Shown: piece after piece, positions 1-7,637 of the stretch | Layout of the letters: every line of letters begins with the position of its first letter | Numbering within the stretch: the first letter of the stretch is position 1 | Origin: an uncultured Devosia sp. | Lineage (GTDB): Bacteria; Pseudomonadota; Alphaproteobacteria; Rhizobiales; Devosiaceae | NCBI RefSeq assembly: GCF_963517015.1 | Contig: NZ_CAUQDV010000001.1 | Coordinates: 1,556,001 to 1,620,000 of the forward strand | Length of the DNA: 64,000 nucleotides | Reading direction: 5' to 3' | Notes under the pieces: generated by a model | Seen by the model: the letters and a program-made list of their open reading frames with translations, nothing else | Databases searched by the model: none | Told to the model about the DNA's origin: nothing | Position numbers and translations under genes: made by a program

Positions 1-386
1 GCGTCGATGACGCTCCTGGCCGTGATCGATTTCCCGTCGAGGTTTTCCGCGACGAAGTGGCCGCTTGCTGCCCTGGACAGTCGGACGATCTCGGTCGCCG
101 TGCTGACCGGCAGACCGAAGCGAATTGCATACTGTTCGAGATAGTCCGCGAACTCGGCTCCCGTGGCGTATCCTTCGGGGTTCCCCTCCAGGGCCATGCC
201 GGGCAATGCACTGATGCTGCGCGGGGTGAATAGGGTCAGCCCATCGTAACGGCGCCGCCAACTGCTGCCGATCCGTTCCGCTCCATCGACGATCGCGAAT
301 GTAACCGGGGCTTGGGCAAGCCAGTAGCCCGCCGCCAGACCGGCTTGACCAGCTCCGATGACAAGGACGTCGACGGCTTGGGTCAC
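1..386 (-). CDS. Flavin-dependent monooxygenase/oxidoreductase (partial, C-terminus off the window)
   Basis: The first 128 codons of a flavoprotein run off the left edge. Near the N-terminus is a Rossmann FAD-binding motif (VIGAGQAGLAAGYWL), followed about 20 residues later by GSSWRRRYDGLTLFTP, the signature of YUCCA/FMO-like NAD(P)/FAD oxidoreductases. It starts with GTG at 386, sharing GTGA with the dsbA stop, so it is translationally coupled as the third gene of a dsbB-dsbA-flavoprotein unit. The family oxidises small molecules with NADPH and oxygen or moves electrons in thiol and metal stress; the substrate cannot be read here. The place in a copper/thiol cluster suggests a redox role, which is inference. 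Confidence 0.8.
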   Translation of the reverse strand, partial: MTQAVDVLVIGAGQAGLAAGYWLAQAPVTFAIVDGAERIGSSWRRRYDGLTLFTPRSISALPGMALEGNPEGYATGAEFADYLEQYAIRFGLPVSTATEIVRLSRAASGHFVAENLDGKSITARSVID

Positions 387-1033
387 TGGGCCGCCACTTC
401 GTCCGCGACCAGGTCGGCCAGGTTCTGTGGGTCGGTGCCGGAGGGGGCCTTTCCGTTGACGAAGAACGTCGGTGTCTGGACCACGCCCAGGGTCTCGACA
501 TCGGACATGTCGGTGTTGATGACCCCGACGATGCCCGGGCGCTTCGCATCCTCCTGAGCCTGGGCCACATCGAGACCGGCTTCGCCCGCGATCTGCCAGG
601 CCAGAGCCAGGTCGGGGGCGCCATGCGCTGCCCATTCCGGCTGTCGAGCCAACAGCGCTTCCAGGACCGGAATGAAGAGGTCCTGCAGCCGCGCCGTCTC
701 CAGGATTTTCACCGCTTCGTCCGAACCGTCGTGGAACGGTGCGTAGCGGAGGACCAGCTTCACCTGGTCGGGATGGCGATCCATGATCTGCTTCACGATG
801 GGATAGTACGCCCGACAGGCTTCGCAGCTCGGATCGAAGAACTCCGATATGGTCACCGGCGCGTCGACGGGCCCGATGACGAAGGAGTGGGGTCGGACGT
901 AGCCGGCCTCCTCGAAGTTGGCCACGACCGGCGATGCAGGCTGCCGAGGCTGGCTGCCGTAGAGCCAGGCGGCTCCGGCGAAGGCGACAAGGGCGACGAT
1001 CGCGACGGCGATGACTGTGTTTCGGGAATTCAT
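383..1033 (-). CDS. DsbA-family periplasmic thiol:disulfide oxidoreductase
   Basis: A 216-aa protein with an N-terminal membrane anchor or signal (AVAIVALVAFAGAAWLYG) and a thioredoxin-like domain. The active site is FFDPSCEACRAYYP (CEAC), the cis-Pro loop region is GVVQTPTFFVNGK, and VIGPVDAPVTISEF opens the fold as in DsbA/DsbG/BdbD proteins. It probably oxidises thiols of exported proteins and is recharged by the adjacent DsbB. The ATG at 1031-1033 overlaps the dsbB stop by ATGA and its own stop overlaps the start of the flavoprotein, so the three genes form one transcript. Its place beside SCO and PCu(A)C genes suggests it serves cuproprotein or metal-stress folding. Confidence 0.9.
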   Translation of the reverse strand: MNSRNTVIAVAIVALVAFAGAAWLYGSQPRQPASPVVANFEEAGYVRPHSFVIGPVDAPVTISEFFDPSCEACRAYYPIVKQIMDRHPDQVKLVLRYAPFHDGSDEAVKILETARLQDLFIPVLEALLARQPEWAAHGAPDLALAWQIAGEAGLDVAQAQEDAKRPGIVGVINTDMSDVETLGVVQTPTFFVNGKAPSGTDPQNLADLVADEVAAQ

Positions 1034-1443
1034 ACGGGTCTCCTGACGAGGGGGACGAGAAGGACGGTGATCGCGGCAAAGGCGATCGCGGACAGGAAGG
1101 GGATGGGGAAGCCGGCGAAGAGCATGCCGTCGCCGGAGCAGGATGGACCCGCGCTGCACGGAACGATGGGCGACGGCAGCACTCCCGAATACATCAGCGA
1201 GTGGTAGGTGGCCGTGCCCAGGCCGACGATCGAGATCGGCAGCGCGTATCGCCATACTTCCGGATCCCCACGGTAAGCAGCCACACCCAGGATGATGGCG
1301 AGGGGGAACATCGCGATGCGCTGGTACCAGCACAGCACGCAAGGCATCTGCCCCATGATCTCGCCGATGAATAGCGCGGCAAGTGTCGATGCCAATGCCA
1401 TCAGCCAGGCTGCGAACAGAAGATTTGATTGGATTTTTGTCAG
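1030..1443 (-). CDS. DsbB/BdbC-type disulfide bond formation membrane protein
   Basis: A four-helix membrane quinone reductase that reoxidises DsbA. The first redox pair is in GQMPCVLCWYQRIAMFPLA (CVLC plus the conserved WYQR) and the second is CSAGPSC in the second periplasmic loop. Start choice: upstream in-frame ATGs exist, but a MerR-type promoter at 1468-1498 puts the transcript start near 1461, and a good ribosome site (GAGGAGG, 1451-1457) lies 7 nt before a CTG at 1441-1443, giving 137 aa that begin near the family N-terminus. A CTG start is rare and is an inference. The stop overlaps the dsbA ATG. Confidence 0.85.
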   Translation of the reverse strand: MTKIQSNLLFAAWLMALASTLAALFIGEIMGQMPCVLCWYQRIAMFPLAIILGVAAYRGDPEVWRYALPISIVGLGTATYHSLMYSGVLPSPIVPCSAGPSCSGDGMLFAGFPIPFLSAIAFAAITVLLVPLVRRPV

Positions 1444-1450
1444 GGTGCGG

Positions 1451-1457
1451 CCTCCTC
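1451..1457 (-). promoter_or_regulatory. Ribosome binding site deciding the dsbB start
   Basis: GAGGAGG on the minus strand is 7 nt upstream of CTG 1443-1441. No ATG, GTG or TTG sits at the right distance, and the promoter upstream would leave longer alternatives untranscribed. Confidence 0.55.
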
Positions 1458-1467
1458 TGGAAACCGG

Positions 1468-1498
1468 ACCGTACGACCTCAAGCCACTAGAGGAGCAA
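1468..1498 (-). promoter_or_regulatory. MerR-type promoter/operator of dsbB-dsbA
   Basis: On the minus strand: -35 TTGCTC (1498-1493), a 19-nt spacer, -10 TACGGT (1473-1468). The spacer holds an imperfect dyad (CCTCTAG, TGG, CTTGAGG). An overlong 19-bp spacer centred on a dyad is the hallmark of promoters twisted open by MerR-family metal sensors. The dyad resembles the CadR/ZntR-like class more than CueR, but the metal cannot be assigned by eye. Confidence 0.6.
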
Positions 1499-1618
1499 GC
1501 CCTCCTTGGTGTCATCGGGAGGCCAAATGGTCGCACGGGAGGCGATGACGAAATGCCTCATGTGCATTGTCGCCGAGGGTCGATACGCCTCAGTTAACTC
1601 GAAAAGGACCGGTGCCCC

Positions 1619-2128
1619 ATGAAGAAGACTTTGATGGCTGCCTTGCTGTTTGCCTTGCCGGTCGCCCCGGTCGTCGCTCATGACTTCACTGCCGGATCGA
1701 TCTACGTCGAACATCCGATGATCCAGGAAGCGCCGCCGAACGCGCCGGTTCTAGGCGGTTACATCATGCTCCAGAACAACGGTGCCGAAGACGACCGTCT
1801 GGTTGGGATCGAGAGCGCCGCAGTCGAGAAAGTCGAGCTGCACCAGACGATCATGACGAACGACGTCGCCCGTATGACGCCTATGACGGATGGCCTTCCC
1901 ATCCCCGCCGGCGCAATCGTCTGGTTGGGTGACAACGGCACCCACGCAATGTTCGTGAAGCCTTCCAAGCGTTACCGCGATGGCGACGAGCTTCCTGCCA
2001 CCCTGGTGTTCGAGAAAGCCGGGCGCGTGGACGTGGTATTCAAGGTCGAGAAGCGCTCTGGCGCGGATATGGCACCCGGACACCAAGGTATGGACATGGG
2101 CGAGGAAGCCGGCAATGGCACCCAGTAA
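1619..2128 (+). CDS. PCu(A)C-type periplasmic copper chaperone
   Basis: A 169-aa protein with a Sec signal (LMAALLFALPVAPVVAHD) and a DUF461/PCu(A)C cupredoxin-like fold. The Cu(I) ligand pattern is visible: VELHQTIMTNDVARM gives His-x10-Met, and THAMF gives the distal HxM. A Met/His-rich tail (GADMAPGHQGMDMGEE) could bind more copper, as reported for related PmoF/CopZ-like tails. The family hands Cu(I) to the CuA site of cytochrome oxidase, often together with SCO, and the next gene is a SCO protein overlapping by 14 nt. It heads a plus-strand operon reaching 4757 and is divergent from dsbB. Confidence 0.92.
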   Translation: MKKTLMAALLFALPVAPVVAHDFTAGSIYVEHPMIQEAPPNAPVLGGYIMLQNNGAEDDRLVGIESAAVEKVELHQTIMTNDVARMTPMTDGLPIPAGAIVWLGDNGTHAMFVKPSKRYRDGDELPATLVFEKAGRVDVVFKVEKRSGADMAPGHQGMDMGEEAGNGTQ

Positions 2129-2720
2129 GGGACATGGGTTGCGGAACCTGCGTATAGTCCTCTGGTCGTTGGTGGCGATCGCTGCTATCGGCGCGACGGC
2201 CCTGTTCCTCTATCGGCCCGGGACACTTCCGCCCGAGCCGTTCTATGCCCGACCGTTCGAGTTGACCGACCAGGACGGTGCCGTGGTCACGGAAGCGGAC
2301 TACCTCGGCAAGCCATCGGCCTGGTTCTACGGCTTCACCCATTGCCCGGACGTCTGTCCAACCGCCTTGGCCGAGATGTCCGCCATACTCGAGGCCTTGG
2401 GTCCACAGGCCGACGAATTGCAGGTGGTCTTTGTCTCCGTCGACCCCGAGCGCGACACCCCCGAGATCATGAAGGACTACGTCGAGTATTTCGACGGGCG
2501 GATCGACGGATTGACGGGTTCGCTTGAAGACGTTTCGGCAATGGCCAAGGACCGTTACATATTCTTCGAAAAGGTGCCGCTGGAGGGCGATGACTACCTG
2601 ATGGAGCATCAGGCTTCTATCCAGCTCGTCGACGCCCAGGGCCAGTTTTTCGGTACCTTGGTGAGCGAAGAAAGCTTCGACGTGCGCTTGGCGAAAGTCC
2701 GTCGTCTGATCGGCTCCTGA
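2115..2720 (+). CDS. SCO1/SenC family copper chaperone / thiol reductase
   Basis: A 201-aa protein anchored by one N-terminal helix (LRIVLWSLVAIAAIGATALFL) with a thioredoxin fold. The Cu-binding motif is GFTHCPDVCPTAL (CxxxC) and the distal His is in DYLMEHQAS. VFVSVDPERDTPE is the typical SCO segment. It binds Cu(I)/Cu(II) or reduces CuA cysteines for cytochrome oxidase assembly in the periplasm. ATG 2115 lies inside the end of the PCu(A)C gene, which implies translational coupling. The pairing with PCu(A)C is the classic copper-relay arrangement. Confidence 0.94.
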   Translation: MAPSKGHGLRNLRIVLWSLVAIAAIGATALFLYRPGTLPPEPFYARPFELTDQDGAVVTEADYLGKPSAWFYGFTHCPDVCPTALAEMSAILEALGPQADELQVVFVSVDPERDTPEIMKDYVEYFDGRIDGLTGSLEDVSAMAKDRYIFFEKVPLEGDDYLMEHQASIQLVDAQGQFFGTLVSEESFDVRLAKVRRLIGS

Positions 2721-2792
2721 TCGCGGATAATTGCTGCGATCCGATACTGATTGTCGCCTGATTTAACTTTAGGCTAAGGATGTTCCGCTGGA

Positions 2793-3143
2793 ATGGCGGC
2801 ACACCAAGCCGGGTTCAAATTGACGCCAAGACTTCGTCGCGGGCTCTTGCCCATCCTGATCGCCTTGCTCTCGCTGATGCTGGCCGTGCATCAAGCGAGC
2901 GCCAGTGATCATTTGCTGGACGGCCCTGTGGGAATGCTCCACATCGAAGTCCAGCAGGGTCATCACGCGCAAGGTACCGCGCATTCGACCGGATGCTGCT
3001 CGGCAACGGTCGCGATCCCCGTGCTCGACTACGACGATGCCGATGAATTCGGGGAAGACGCCGTGTTTCCCTTTGACGCCGGCTCCAAGGCCGCAAACCT
3101 CCAGTTCAAATCCAAGCAGTTCCGCCCTCCACGCCTGGCCTGA
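2793..3143 (+). CDS. Small exported protein of unknown function with a CC motif
   Basis: A 116-aa protein not matched to a named family. After a basic N-terminus there is a hydrophobic helix (LLPILIALLSLMLAVHQASA) ending in a likely signal cleavage site. The mature part has a His-rich stretch (HIEVQQGHHAQGTAHSTGCC), a Cys pair, an acidic segment (DYDDADEFGED) and a basic tail. The His and Cys content and its place between SCO and the L,D-transpeptidase suggest a small periplasmic metal-binding protein. The start follows 72 nt of non-coding DNA with a weak ribosome site, so a shorter start is possible. Confidence 0.55.
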   Translation: MAAHQAGFKLTPRLRRGLLPILIALLSLMLAVHQASASDHLLDGPVGMLHIEVQQGHHAQGTAHSTGCCSATVAIPVLDYDDADEFGEDAVFPFDAGSKAANLQFKSKQFRPPRLA

Positions 3144-3228
3144 CCTTTTTCAACGGACGATCGGACAGCTCGAAGAGCCGTGACCGGTCCTCCATCGATT
3201 AAAGGACCGCCATCCATTGGAGGAAACG

Positions 3229-4476
3229 ATGAAGAGACGCGACTTTCTACGCCTGCTGCCACTTGGCGCCGTTGCTACCGTGCCCATGATGCAACCCGCC
3301 CGGGCGCAATCCCTGTGGGACATGATGAACCAGAGCCGTTCCCTGACGGACGCGGAACGTGAGGCCAACAGCGCCGCCGCCATCCAGGCCATCGATACCG
3401 TCGAGCCGATATTGTCCTACGACACCGCCAACAACCTGCAGATGGCCATCGCGCAGTACCAACCCTTCGTCGAGCGGGGTGGCTGGGAGCAGGTTCCTCA
3501 GGAGACCTACGGCGTGACAATGGGCGTGGCGCGGGATGGCGTCGTCCAGCTCAAGCGTCGACTTCTGTCCTCTGCGGACATGCCCATGGTGGAGAGCGTC
3601 AACGACGTGATGGATGCGCCCACCGACGCCGCGCTGCGTCGTTTCCAGGCGCGGCATGGCTTGCAGGTCAATGGCCAGGTCGACGAAGCCACATGGTATG
3701 CGCTGAACGTGCCCGCCGAGACGCGGCTGCACCAATTGCAGCTCAATCTGCTGCGCGTGCAGGCTATGGCGCCCGCGCTGGCTGAGCGCTACGTGGTGGT
3801 CAACATCCCTGCGGCCTTCATCGAGACGGTCGAAGGCGGCATGGTCGCCAAGCGCCACACGGCGGTCGTCGGTCGCATCGACCGGCAGACCCCGATCCTC
3901 AAAAGCCGCATTCACCAGATCAACTTCAATCCGTTCTGGAATGTGCCTGTCTCGATCATCCGCCGCGACCTGATCAAGTACATGAACGAGAACCCGTCCT
4001 ATCTGACTGAGCAGAAAATCCGCATTTACGACGGCAGCGGACGCGAGCTTCAGCCCACCGAGATAAACTGGCAGACCGAGGAGGCGGTGAACTACAATTT
4101 CCGACAGGACCCGGGGCCGCTCAACTCCATGGGCAACGTCAAGATCAACTTCCACAACCCGCATGCGGTCTACCTGCACGACACGCCGACCAAAGGTCTG
4201 TTCGGCGATAATGCCCGGTTCTATTCATCCGGCTGCGTTCGCGTGGACCAGGTGCAGGATTTTGTCGGTTGGGTGCTGCGCGACACTTCGGGTTGGGGAT
4301 CGGGTGAGATAGGCACCGTCTTCTCGACCGGCGAGCGCAAGGACGTCGACGTTCGCAACCCGGTCGAGATCCACACCACCTACATATCTGCATGGGCAAA
4401 CCGGAACGGGGTCGTCAGCTTCCGCGACGACGTCTACGAGTTCGACATGGCGGGCAAGGTGAGTTTCGAAGCATGA
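3229..4476 (+). CDS. L,D-transpeptidase (YcbB/LdtD type) with Tat-like signal
   Basis: A 415-aa exported enzyme. The N-terminus MKRRDFLRLLPLGAVATVP has a twin-arginine-like signal ending at ARA. A peptidoglycan-binding helix motif lies mid-protein (ALRRFQARHGLQVNGQVDE), followed by the YkuD catalytic domain with H-x-x-x-x-x-x-x-F-G and the nucleophile motif SSGCVR. The family makes 3-3 crosslinks in murein or attaches proteins to it; in E. coli copper directly inhibits these enzymes, so presence in a copper operon is notable. ATG 3229 is chosen because GGAGG (3219-3223) precedes it; a TTG at 3217 overlaps that site. The stop overlaps the next gene by ATGA. Confidence 0.92.
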   Translation: MKRRDFLRLLPLGAVATVPMMQPARAQSLWDMMNQSRSLTDAEREANSAAAIQAIDTVEPILSYDTANNLQMAIAQYQPFVERGGWEQVPQETYGVTMGVARDGVVQLKRRLLSSADMPMVESVNDVMDAPTDAALRRFQARHGLQVNGQVDEATWYALNVPAETRLHQLQLNLLRVQAMAPALAERYVVVNIPAAFIETVEGGMVAKRHTAVVGRIDRQTPILKSRIHQINFNPFWNVPVSIIRRDLIKYMNENPSYLTEQKIRIYDGSGRELQPTEINWQTEEAVNYNFRQDPGPLNSMGNVKINFHNPHAVYLHDTPTKGLFGDNARFYSSGCVRVDQVQDFVGWVLRDTSGWGSGEIGTVFSTGERKDVDVRNPVEIHTTYISAWANRNGVVSFRDDVYEFDMAGKVSFEA

Positions 4477-4757
4477 TGCGCCCGGACAAACTCACATTCT
4501 CTGTGGATGGTCTGGGATGTATCGAATGCGTGGCAGCCATCGAGAACGCGGTGATGCCAATGGAGGGAGTATCATACGTAGGCGTGTCCCTAACCGGCGC
4601 GACGATGACGATCAGGCCCGGGCCCGGCTTCGACCTTCCTGCATTGACGTCGAAGTTGTTGTTCATGGGGTACCGCCTATCAAGCGGGGAACACCCTGCG
4701 CCCAATAACGGCAGCGGGTGCTCCTGCCGAAGGCCATGCCGACGGGAGCCCGTTTGA
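4473..4757 (+). CDS. Heavy-metal-associated (HMA) domain protein with Cys-rich tail
   Basis: A 94-aa cytosolic protein with a ferredoxin-like HMA fold: beta strand KLTFSVDGLGC, ligand loop GCIECVAAIENAV (CxxC, one residue off the standard GMxCxxC), and later strands ending KLLFMGYRL. A C-terminal Cys-rich tail (GCSCRRPC) is unusual for a CopZ-like chaperone and may give a second metal site. ATG 4473 overlaps the transpeptidase stop, so it closes the PCu(A)C-SCO operon. Role as Cu(I) or Hg(II) chaperone is inferred from fold and neighbours. Confidence 0.78.
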   Translation: MMRPDKLTFSVDGLGCIECVAAIENAVMPMEGVSYVGVSLTGATMTIRPGPGFDLPALTSKLLFMGYRLSSGEHPAPNNGSGCSCRRPCRREPV

Positions 4758-4796
4758 GGTAGCATCTCGACGCCATTTAGATCGGGTTCAAGACGC

Positions 4797-4877
4797 ATGA
4801 GCACAACGGATATCAGCGAAGCTGTACCGTTTTTCTGTCGCCCTGAGCATCTGACCTATCGACCTGAAGCGCTATGA
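4797..4877 (+). CDS. Possible 26-residue ORF
   Basis: A short ATG-initiated frame of 26 codons (MSTTDISEAVPFFCRPEHL and a short tail) lies in the gap between the HMA gene and DUF305. It has one Cys and an EH pair. It may be the broken 5' end of a larger gene or chance; no clear ribosome site was seen. The remaining gap (4758-4933) shows nothing else. Confidence 0.15.
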   Translation: MSTTDISEAVPFFCRPEHLTYRPEAL

Positions 4878-4933
4878 CGCACGCCGAAGAATTAGGGTAG
4901 TCCAGAGAGGGCGCAGGTTGCTGACGAACGCGA

Positions 4934-5398
4934 CTATTCATCAACGCCTTCCCGCTGCAGCCACGCAACCATCTCGGCGATCTCGGCCTCTTGAGCATCG
5001 ATGATCTTCTGCGCCATCTCCTTGGCCCACGGATTGTCACCGTGGTCGAGTTCGGCTTTGGCCATGTTGATGGCGCTCTGGTGATGGGGAATCATCGAGC
5101 AGACGAAGGCGACGTCGATATCATCCACCATGCCCGCCGACATCATGAGCGCGTTGTTCTCGTCCATCCCGGCCATGAGGTCGGCTTGGGCTGCGTTCAT
5201 TTCGTGTCCCATTTCCATTGGCGCAGCAGGAGGCGCCGACGCAGTCAAGCAGATTTCCGGCAACTGTGCCACCAAGCCGGCCTCGGAGGCGGAAGACCCG
5301 GCAGCCGGCGGAGCGCCGTGGCCGGCGTGGGCATCTTGGGCGAACGTAGGTATCGAAGTCGTAAGGATAACGGTGACGGCGAACAGGGAAGCTTTCAT
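4934..5398 (-). CDS. DUF305 family exported metal-resistance protein
   Basis: A 154-aa protein with a signal peptide (SLFAVTVILTTSIPTFAQDAHA) and a DUF305 four-helix domain. The diagnostic motif is FVCSMIPHHQSAINMAKAEL, with C-terminal helices KIIDAQEAEIAEMVAWL. A Met/His-rich stretch (PMEMGHEMNAAQADLMAGM) fits copper or silver binding. DUF305 proteins recur in copper resistance clusters; biochemistry is sparse. It lies 53 nt downstream of the glutaredoxin-MauE gene on the same strand and probably shares its MerR-type promoter. Confidence 0.88.
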   Translation of the reverse strand: MKASLFAVTVILTTSIPTFAQDAHAGHGAPPAAGSSASEAGLVAQLPEICLTASAPPAAPMEMGHEMNAAQADLMAGMDENNALMMSAGMVDDIDVAFVCSMIPHHQSAINMAKAELDHGDNPWAKEMAQKIIDAQEAEIAEMVAWLQREGVDE

Positions 5399-5451
5399 CT
5401 AAGGTACTCCAGGGGAAACTCAGGCAGGTGATGAAGGGAGGGATCTAAAGG

Positions 5452-6237
5452 TCACATGGCGTGCCCGGCAGGAACCACGCCAAACAAGGAGAGCGCCATC
5501 CACGCAGCCATGGCGACCATCATCAGATTCTCGGTCAACGACACGAAGCCTAACGGCACGTTGCTCGCACCCCCCACGCAAGCGCATTTCAGTTCGCGTT
5601 TGTCGATGTAAACGGCTCTGAAGACGGACGCGGCGCCGATGGTGCCGATAACGAGGGCAATGGGGACGGACAACCAGGTTAGGGCTCCGGAAATCATCAA
5701 GAGGCCGGCAAGCGCCTCTGCGTAAGGGTAGATGTAGCTGTATGGCACCCAGCGCTTGGCCAGTAGGTCGTAATTCAGGAACATCGTGGAGAATGTCTCC
5801 ACGTTCTGCAGCTTGAGCAGTGCCAGCACGACCATCGAGAAGCTGATGAACCACTCCAGGGTTCGCACCGTGAAAACGATCTCCGTGGCCGCATAACTTG
5901 TTGCCATGGCCATCAGGGCTGTAAGCAGGAACAGGACGATCACCGGACGGTAGCTCGTGGCCTGCGGATCGACGACCGACTTGCCCAGGAAGCGCCTGGT
6001 GTCGTCATATCCACCGACCCGCTTGCCCTCGACGAAAACCTGAGGCGTCGTTTTCACCCCGTGTTCCGCCTTGAAGGCGTCAGTCTCCTCCCGCGTGGTC
6101 AGATGATGATCCTCCACGGCATAACCGGAACGTTCCAGCAGATCCTTCGCCTTGATGCCGTAAGGGCAGGTGTGGTCCGGCATCACCATGCGATGGATGA
6201 CGGCCTTCTTTGTCGCAACTGCGGTGTTCGCGGACAT
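5452..6237 (-). CDS. Glutaredoxin-MauE (DoxX-like) fusion membrane protein
   Basis: A 261-aa fusion. Residues 10-85 are a glutaredoxin domain with a CPYG-like site (DHTCPYGIKAKDLLE) in which the second Cys is absent, so only a monothiol mechanism is possible, and the TTPQVFVEGKRVGGYDD glutathione-binding segment. From about residue 97 come four hydrophobic helices of the MauE/DoxX type (IVLFLLTALMAMATSYAA; WFISFSMVVLALLKL; ALAGLLMISGALTWLSVPIAL), with a CACV pair in the last loop. Such fusions occur in metal and thiol detoxification islands. Its promoter is a MerR-type dyad at 6271-6301. Confidence 0.85.
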   Translation of the reverse strand: MSANTAVATKKAVIHRMVMPDHTCPYGIKAKDLLERSGYAVEDHHLTTREETDAFKAEHGVKTTPQVFVEGKRVGGYDDTRRFLGKSVVDPQATSYRPVIVLFLLTALMAMATSYAATEIVFTVRTLEWFISFSMVVLALLKLQNVETFSTMFLNYDLLAKRWVPYSYIYPYAEALAGLLMISGALTWLSVPIALVIGTIGAASVFRAVYIDKRELKCACVGGASNVPLGFVSLTENLMMVAMAAWMALSLFGVVPAGHAM

Positions 6238-6270
6238 GGTTGGTCCTCGTCAGGTTTCGAGTCGAGCACC

Positions 6271-6301
6271 ATGCTGCACCTTCCCACGATGGCAAGGTCA
6301 A
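6271..6301 (-). promoter_or_regulatory. MerR/CueR-HmrR-type promoter of glutaredoxin-MauE and DUF305
   Basis: Minus strand: -35 TTGACC (6301-6296), 19-nt spacer, -10 CAGCAT (6276-6271). The spacer contains a near-perfect 21-bp dyad (half-sites ACCTTGCC and GGGAAGGT, at 6278-6298) that closely matches the known CueR/HmrR copper-sensor box. The transcript would start about 25-30 nt upstream of ATG 6237. Confidence 0.8.
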
Positions 6302-6456
6302 GTCGCTTGAGAGAGCTTTCGATCTTTCGTGCAGGAGCCAAACGCCAGTACATCACGACGGACTAGCGCGGAGTTGCTGCACTTGAGCAGTGCAGGTGCC
6401 GGTCGCAAACTATCGTGCGGCGACCAGCGGCGAGCAGGGAGTTAGCGGGCTCGCGT

Positions 6457-7608
6457 TTAGTAGGGTGCGGTTTCGGCTGCCGGAGGCTCGTCGAAATAGA
6501 CCTGGGTCATCGCCGGCGGCAACAACTCGTTCAGGTTGTCCGCTGCGGCTAGGCAAGTGAAGCCGAACGGGCTGGCTACCAGGAGGCCTGATCCCATGGG
6601 GCGCCTGTCGTCCTGCAGCGAAAGGCGGTCGATTGTCTCGTCTAAGTCGCTGCGGGCCTGACTGTCGAGTACGACGACATGCGGTTCGTACCCTTTCGCC
6701 TCGATCCCCGCGATGATCGCCTCGTCGCCGTCACCCTTCGGGAACGCGGCGAGGACCCTCCCACCCAACCGGTCATTGATCTCCACCTGGCGCAGGTAGG
6801 CCGGAGTGGTGACCGGCCCGGGTGACGAACCGGAAATGCTGAACGACCGGCTGACGGGATCCGCATGCACCGTCCAAGGCATGGGAAAGTTACCGCTGAA
6901 CTTGCCGACGATCTCCCTTGGCGGATGGTAGAAGTTCATCGAAGCACTGTTGTGATCTTGCAGGATGTCGAAATAAGCGATTCCTCGCAGCACCGCCTCC
7001 AGAACCTGCTCGTGGGGTATTGCATAGACCGGGCCGCCGTTGCGCCGGCGCAACCTCAGTCCGTCATGCCATATGATGTAATCGGCATGCGCAATGCCAT
7101 TGCGGATATCGTCCTTGAACACGTCGACCAGCAGTTCGCCCAGCCGTTTCATGCCGATGGCTTGTGCAGTATCGGCGAGATCTCGGAAGGTCTTGTTGGC
7201 GTTGGGCCCGATGATGGCACGCGGCTGCTTCCGTACTCGGACCAGGTTTTGAAACGGCCACATGTTGTACGGGGCCGAAGTGATGACCCCCATGATGTTC
7301 TTGATGGATTCGTACACGCCACCAGCTTCTGCCAACTGGGAGTACAGAAGCAGTAGGACGCGATACTCCGGCGTGGTCAGGGGTTCTCCTTTTGCCAGGT
7401 AGGCATCGATTTCCCCGCGCACTTCGGCGGCGGTGATCTTCGTCGACCACCCGGCGGACTGCATGCCACGGAATTCGCCCCCCAACGATGCAGCGAAGTC
7501 CATCTCGTTCATCTGGCGGGCGAAACCATAAAGTCGGGACATCTCGACGGCCAGTTCGAGAAGGAAGTTCTGTTCCTGCGGCGATGTCATCCGGACCTTC
7601 CTACTCAA
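6457..7608 (-). CDS. Protein of unknown function with a HEPN-like RNxxxH motif
   Basis: A 383-aa protein I cannot place in a named family. Residues 150-185 (IGMKRLGELLVDVFKDDIRN then GIAHADYIIW) contain R169-N-x3-H174, the R-x4-H signature of HEPN RNases found in toxins and defence proteins, inside a helical region as expected. The C-terminal 150 residues look like an alpha/beta domain (VVVLDSQARSDLDETIDRL). Start may be the ATG at 7590 instead of 7608. It follows an XRE repressor on the same strand with a 29-nt gap, an arrangement typical of regulated toxic or defence genes. Enzyme activity is not shown. Confidence 0.5.
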   Translation of the reverse strand: MSRKVRMTSPQEQNFLLELAVEMSRLYGFARQMNEMDFAASLGGEFRGMQSAGWSTKITAAEVRGEIDAYLAKGEPLTTPEYRVLLLLYSQLAEAGGVYESIKNIMGVITSAPYNMWPFQNLVRVRKQPRAIIGPNANKTFRDLADTAQAIGMKRLGELLVDVFKDDIRNGIAHADYIIWHDGLRLRRRNGGPVYAIPHEQVLEAVLRGIAYFDILQDHNSASMNFYHPPREIVGKFSGNFPMPWTVHADPVSRSFSISGSSPGPVTTPAYLRQVEINDRLGGRVLAAFPKGDGDEAIIAGIEAKGYEPHVVVLDSQARSDLDETIDRLSLQDDRRPMGSGLLVASPFGFTCLAAADNLNELLPPAMTQVYFDEPPAAETAPY

Positions 7609-7637
7609 TGGCGACGTCTTGTTCGGAGTCCCGCAGA

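Noticed and set aside
1444..1536. Longer DsbB from ATG 1536 or 1515
   Set aside because: It would start upstream of the predicted transcript start and adds Arg/Ser-rich non-family sequence.
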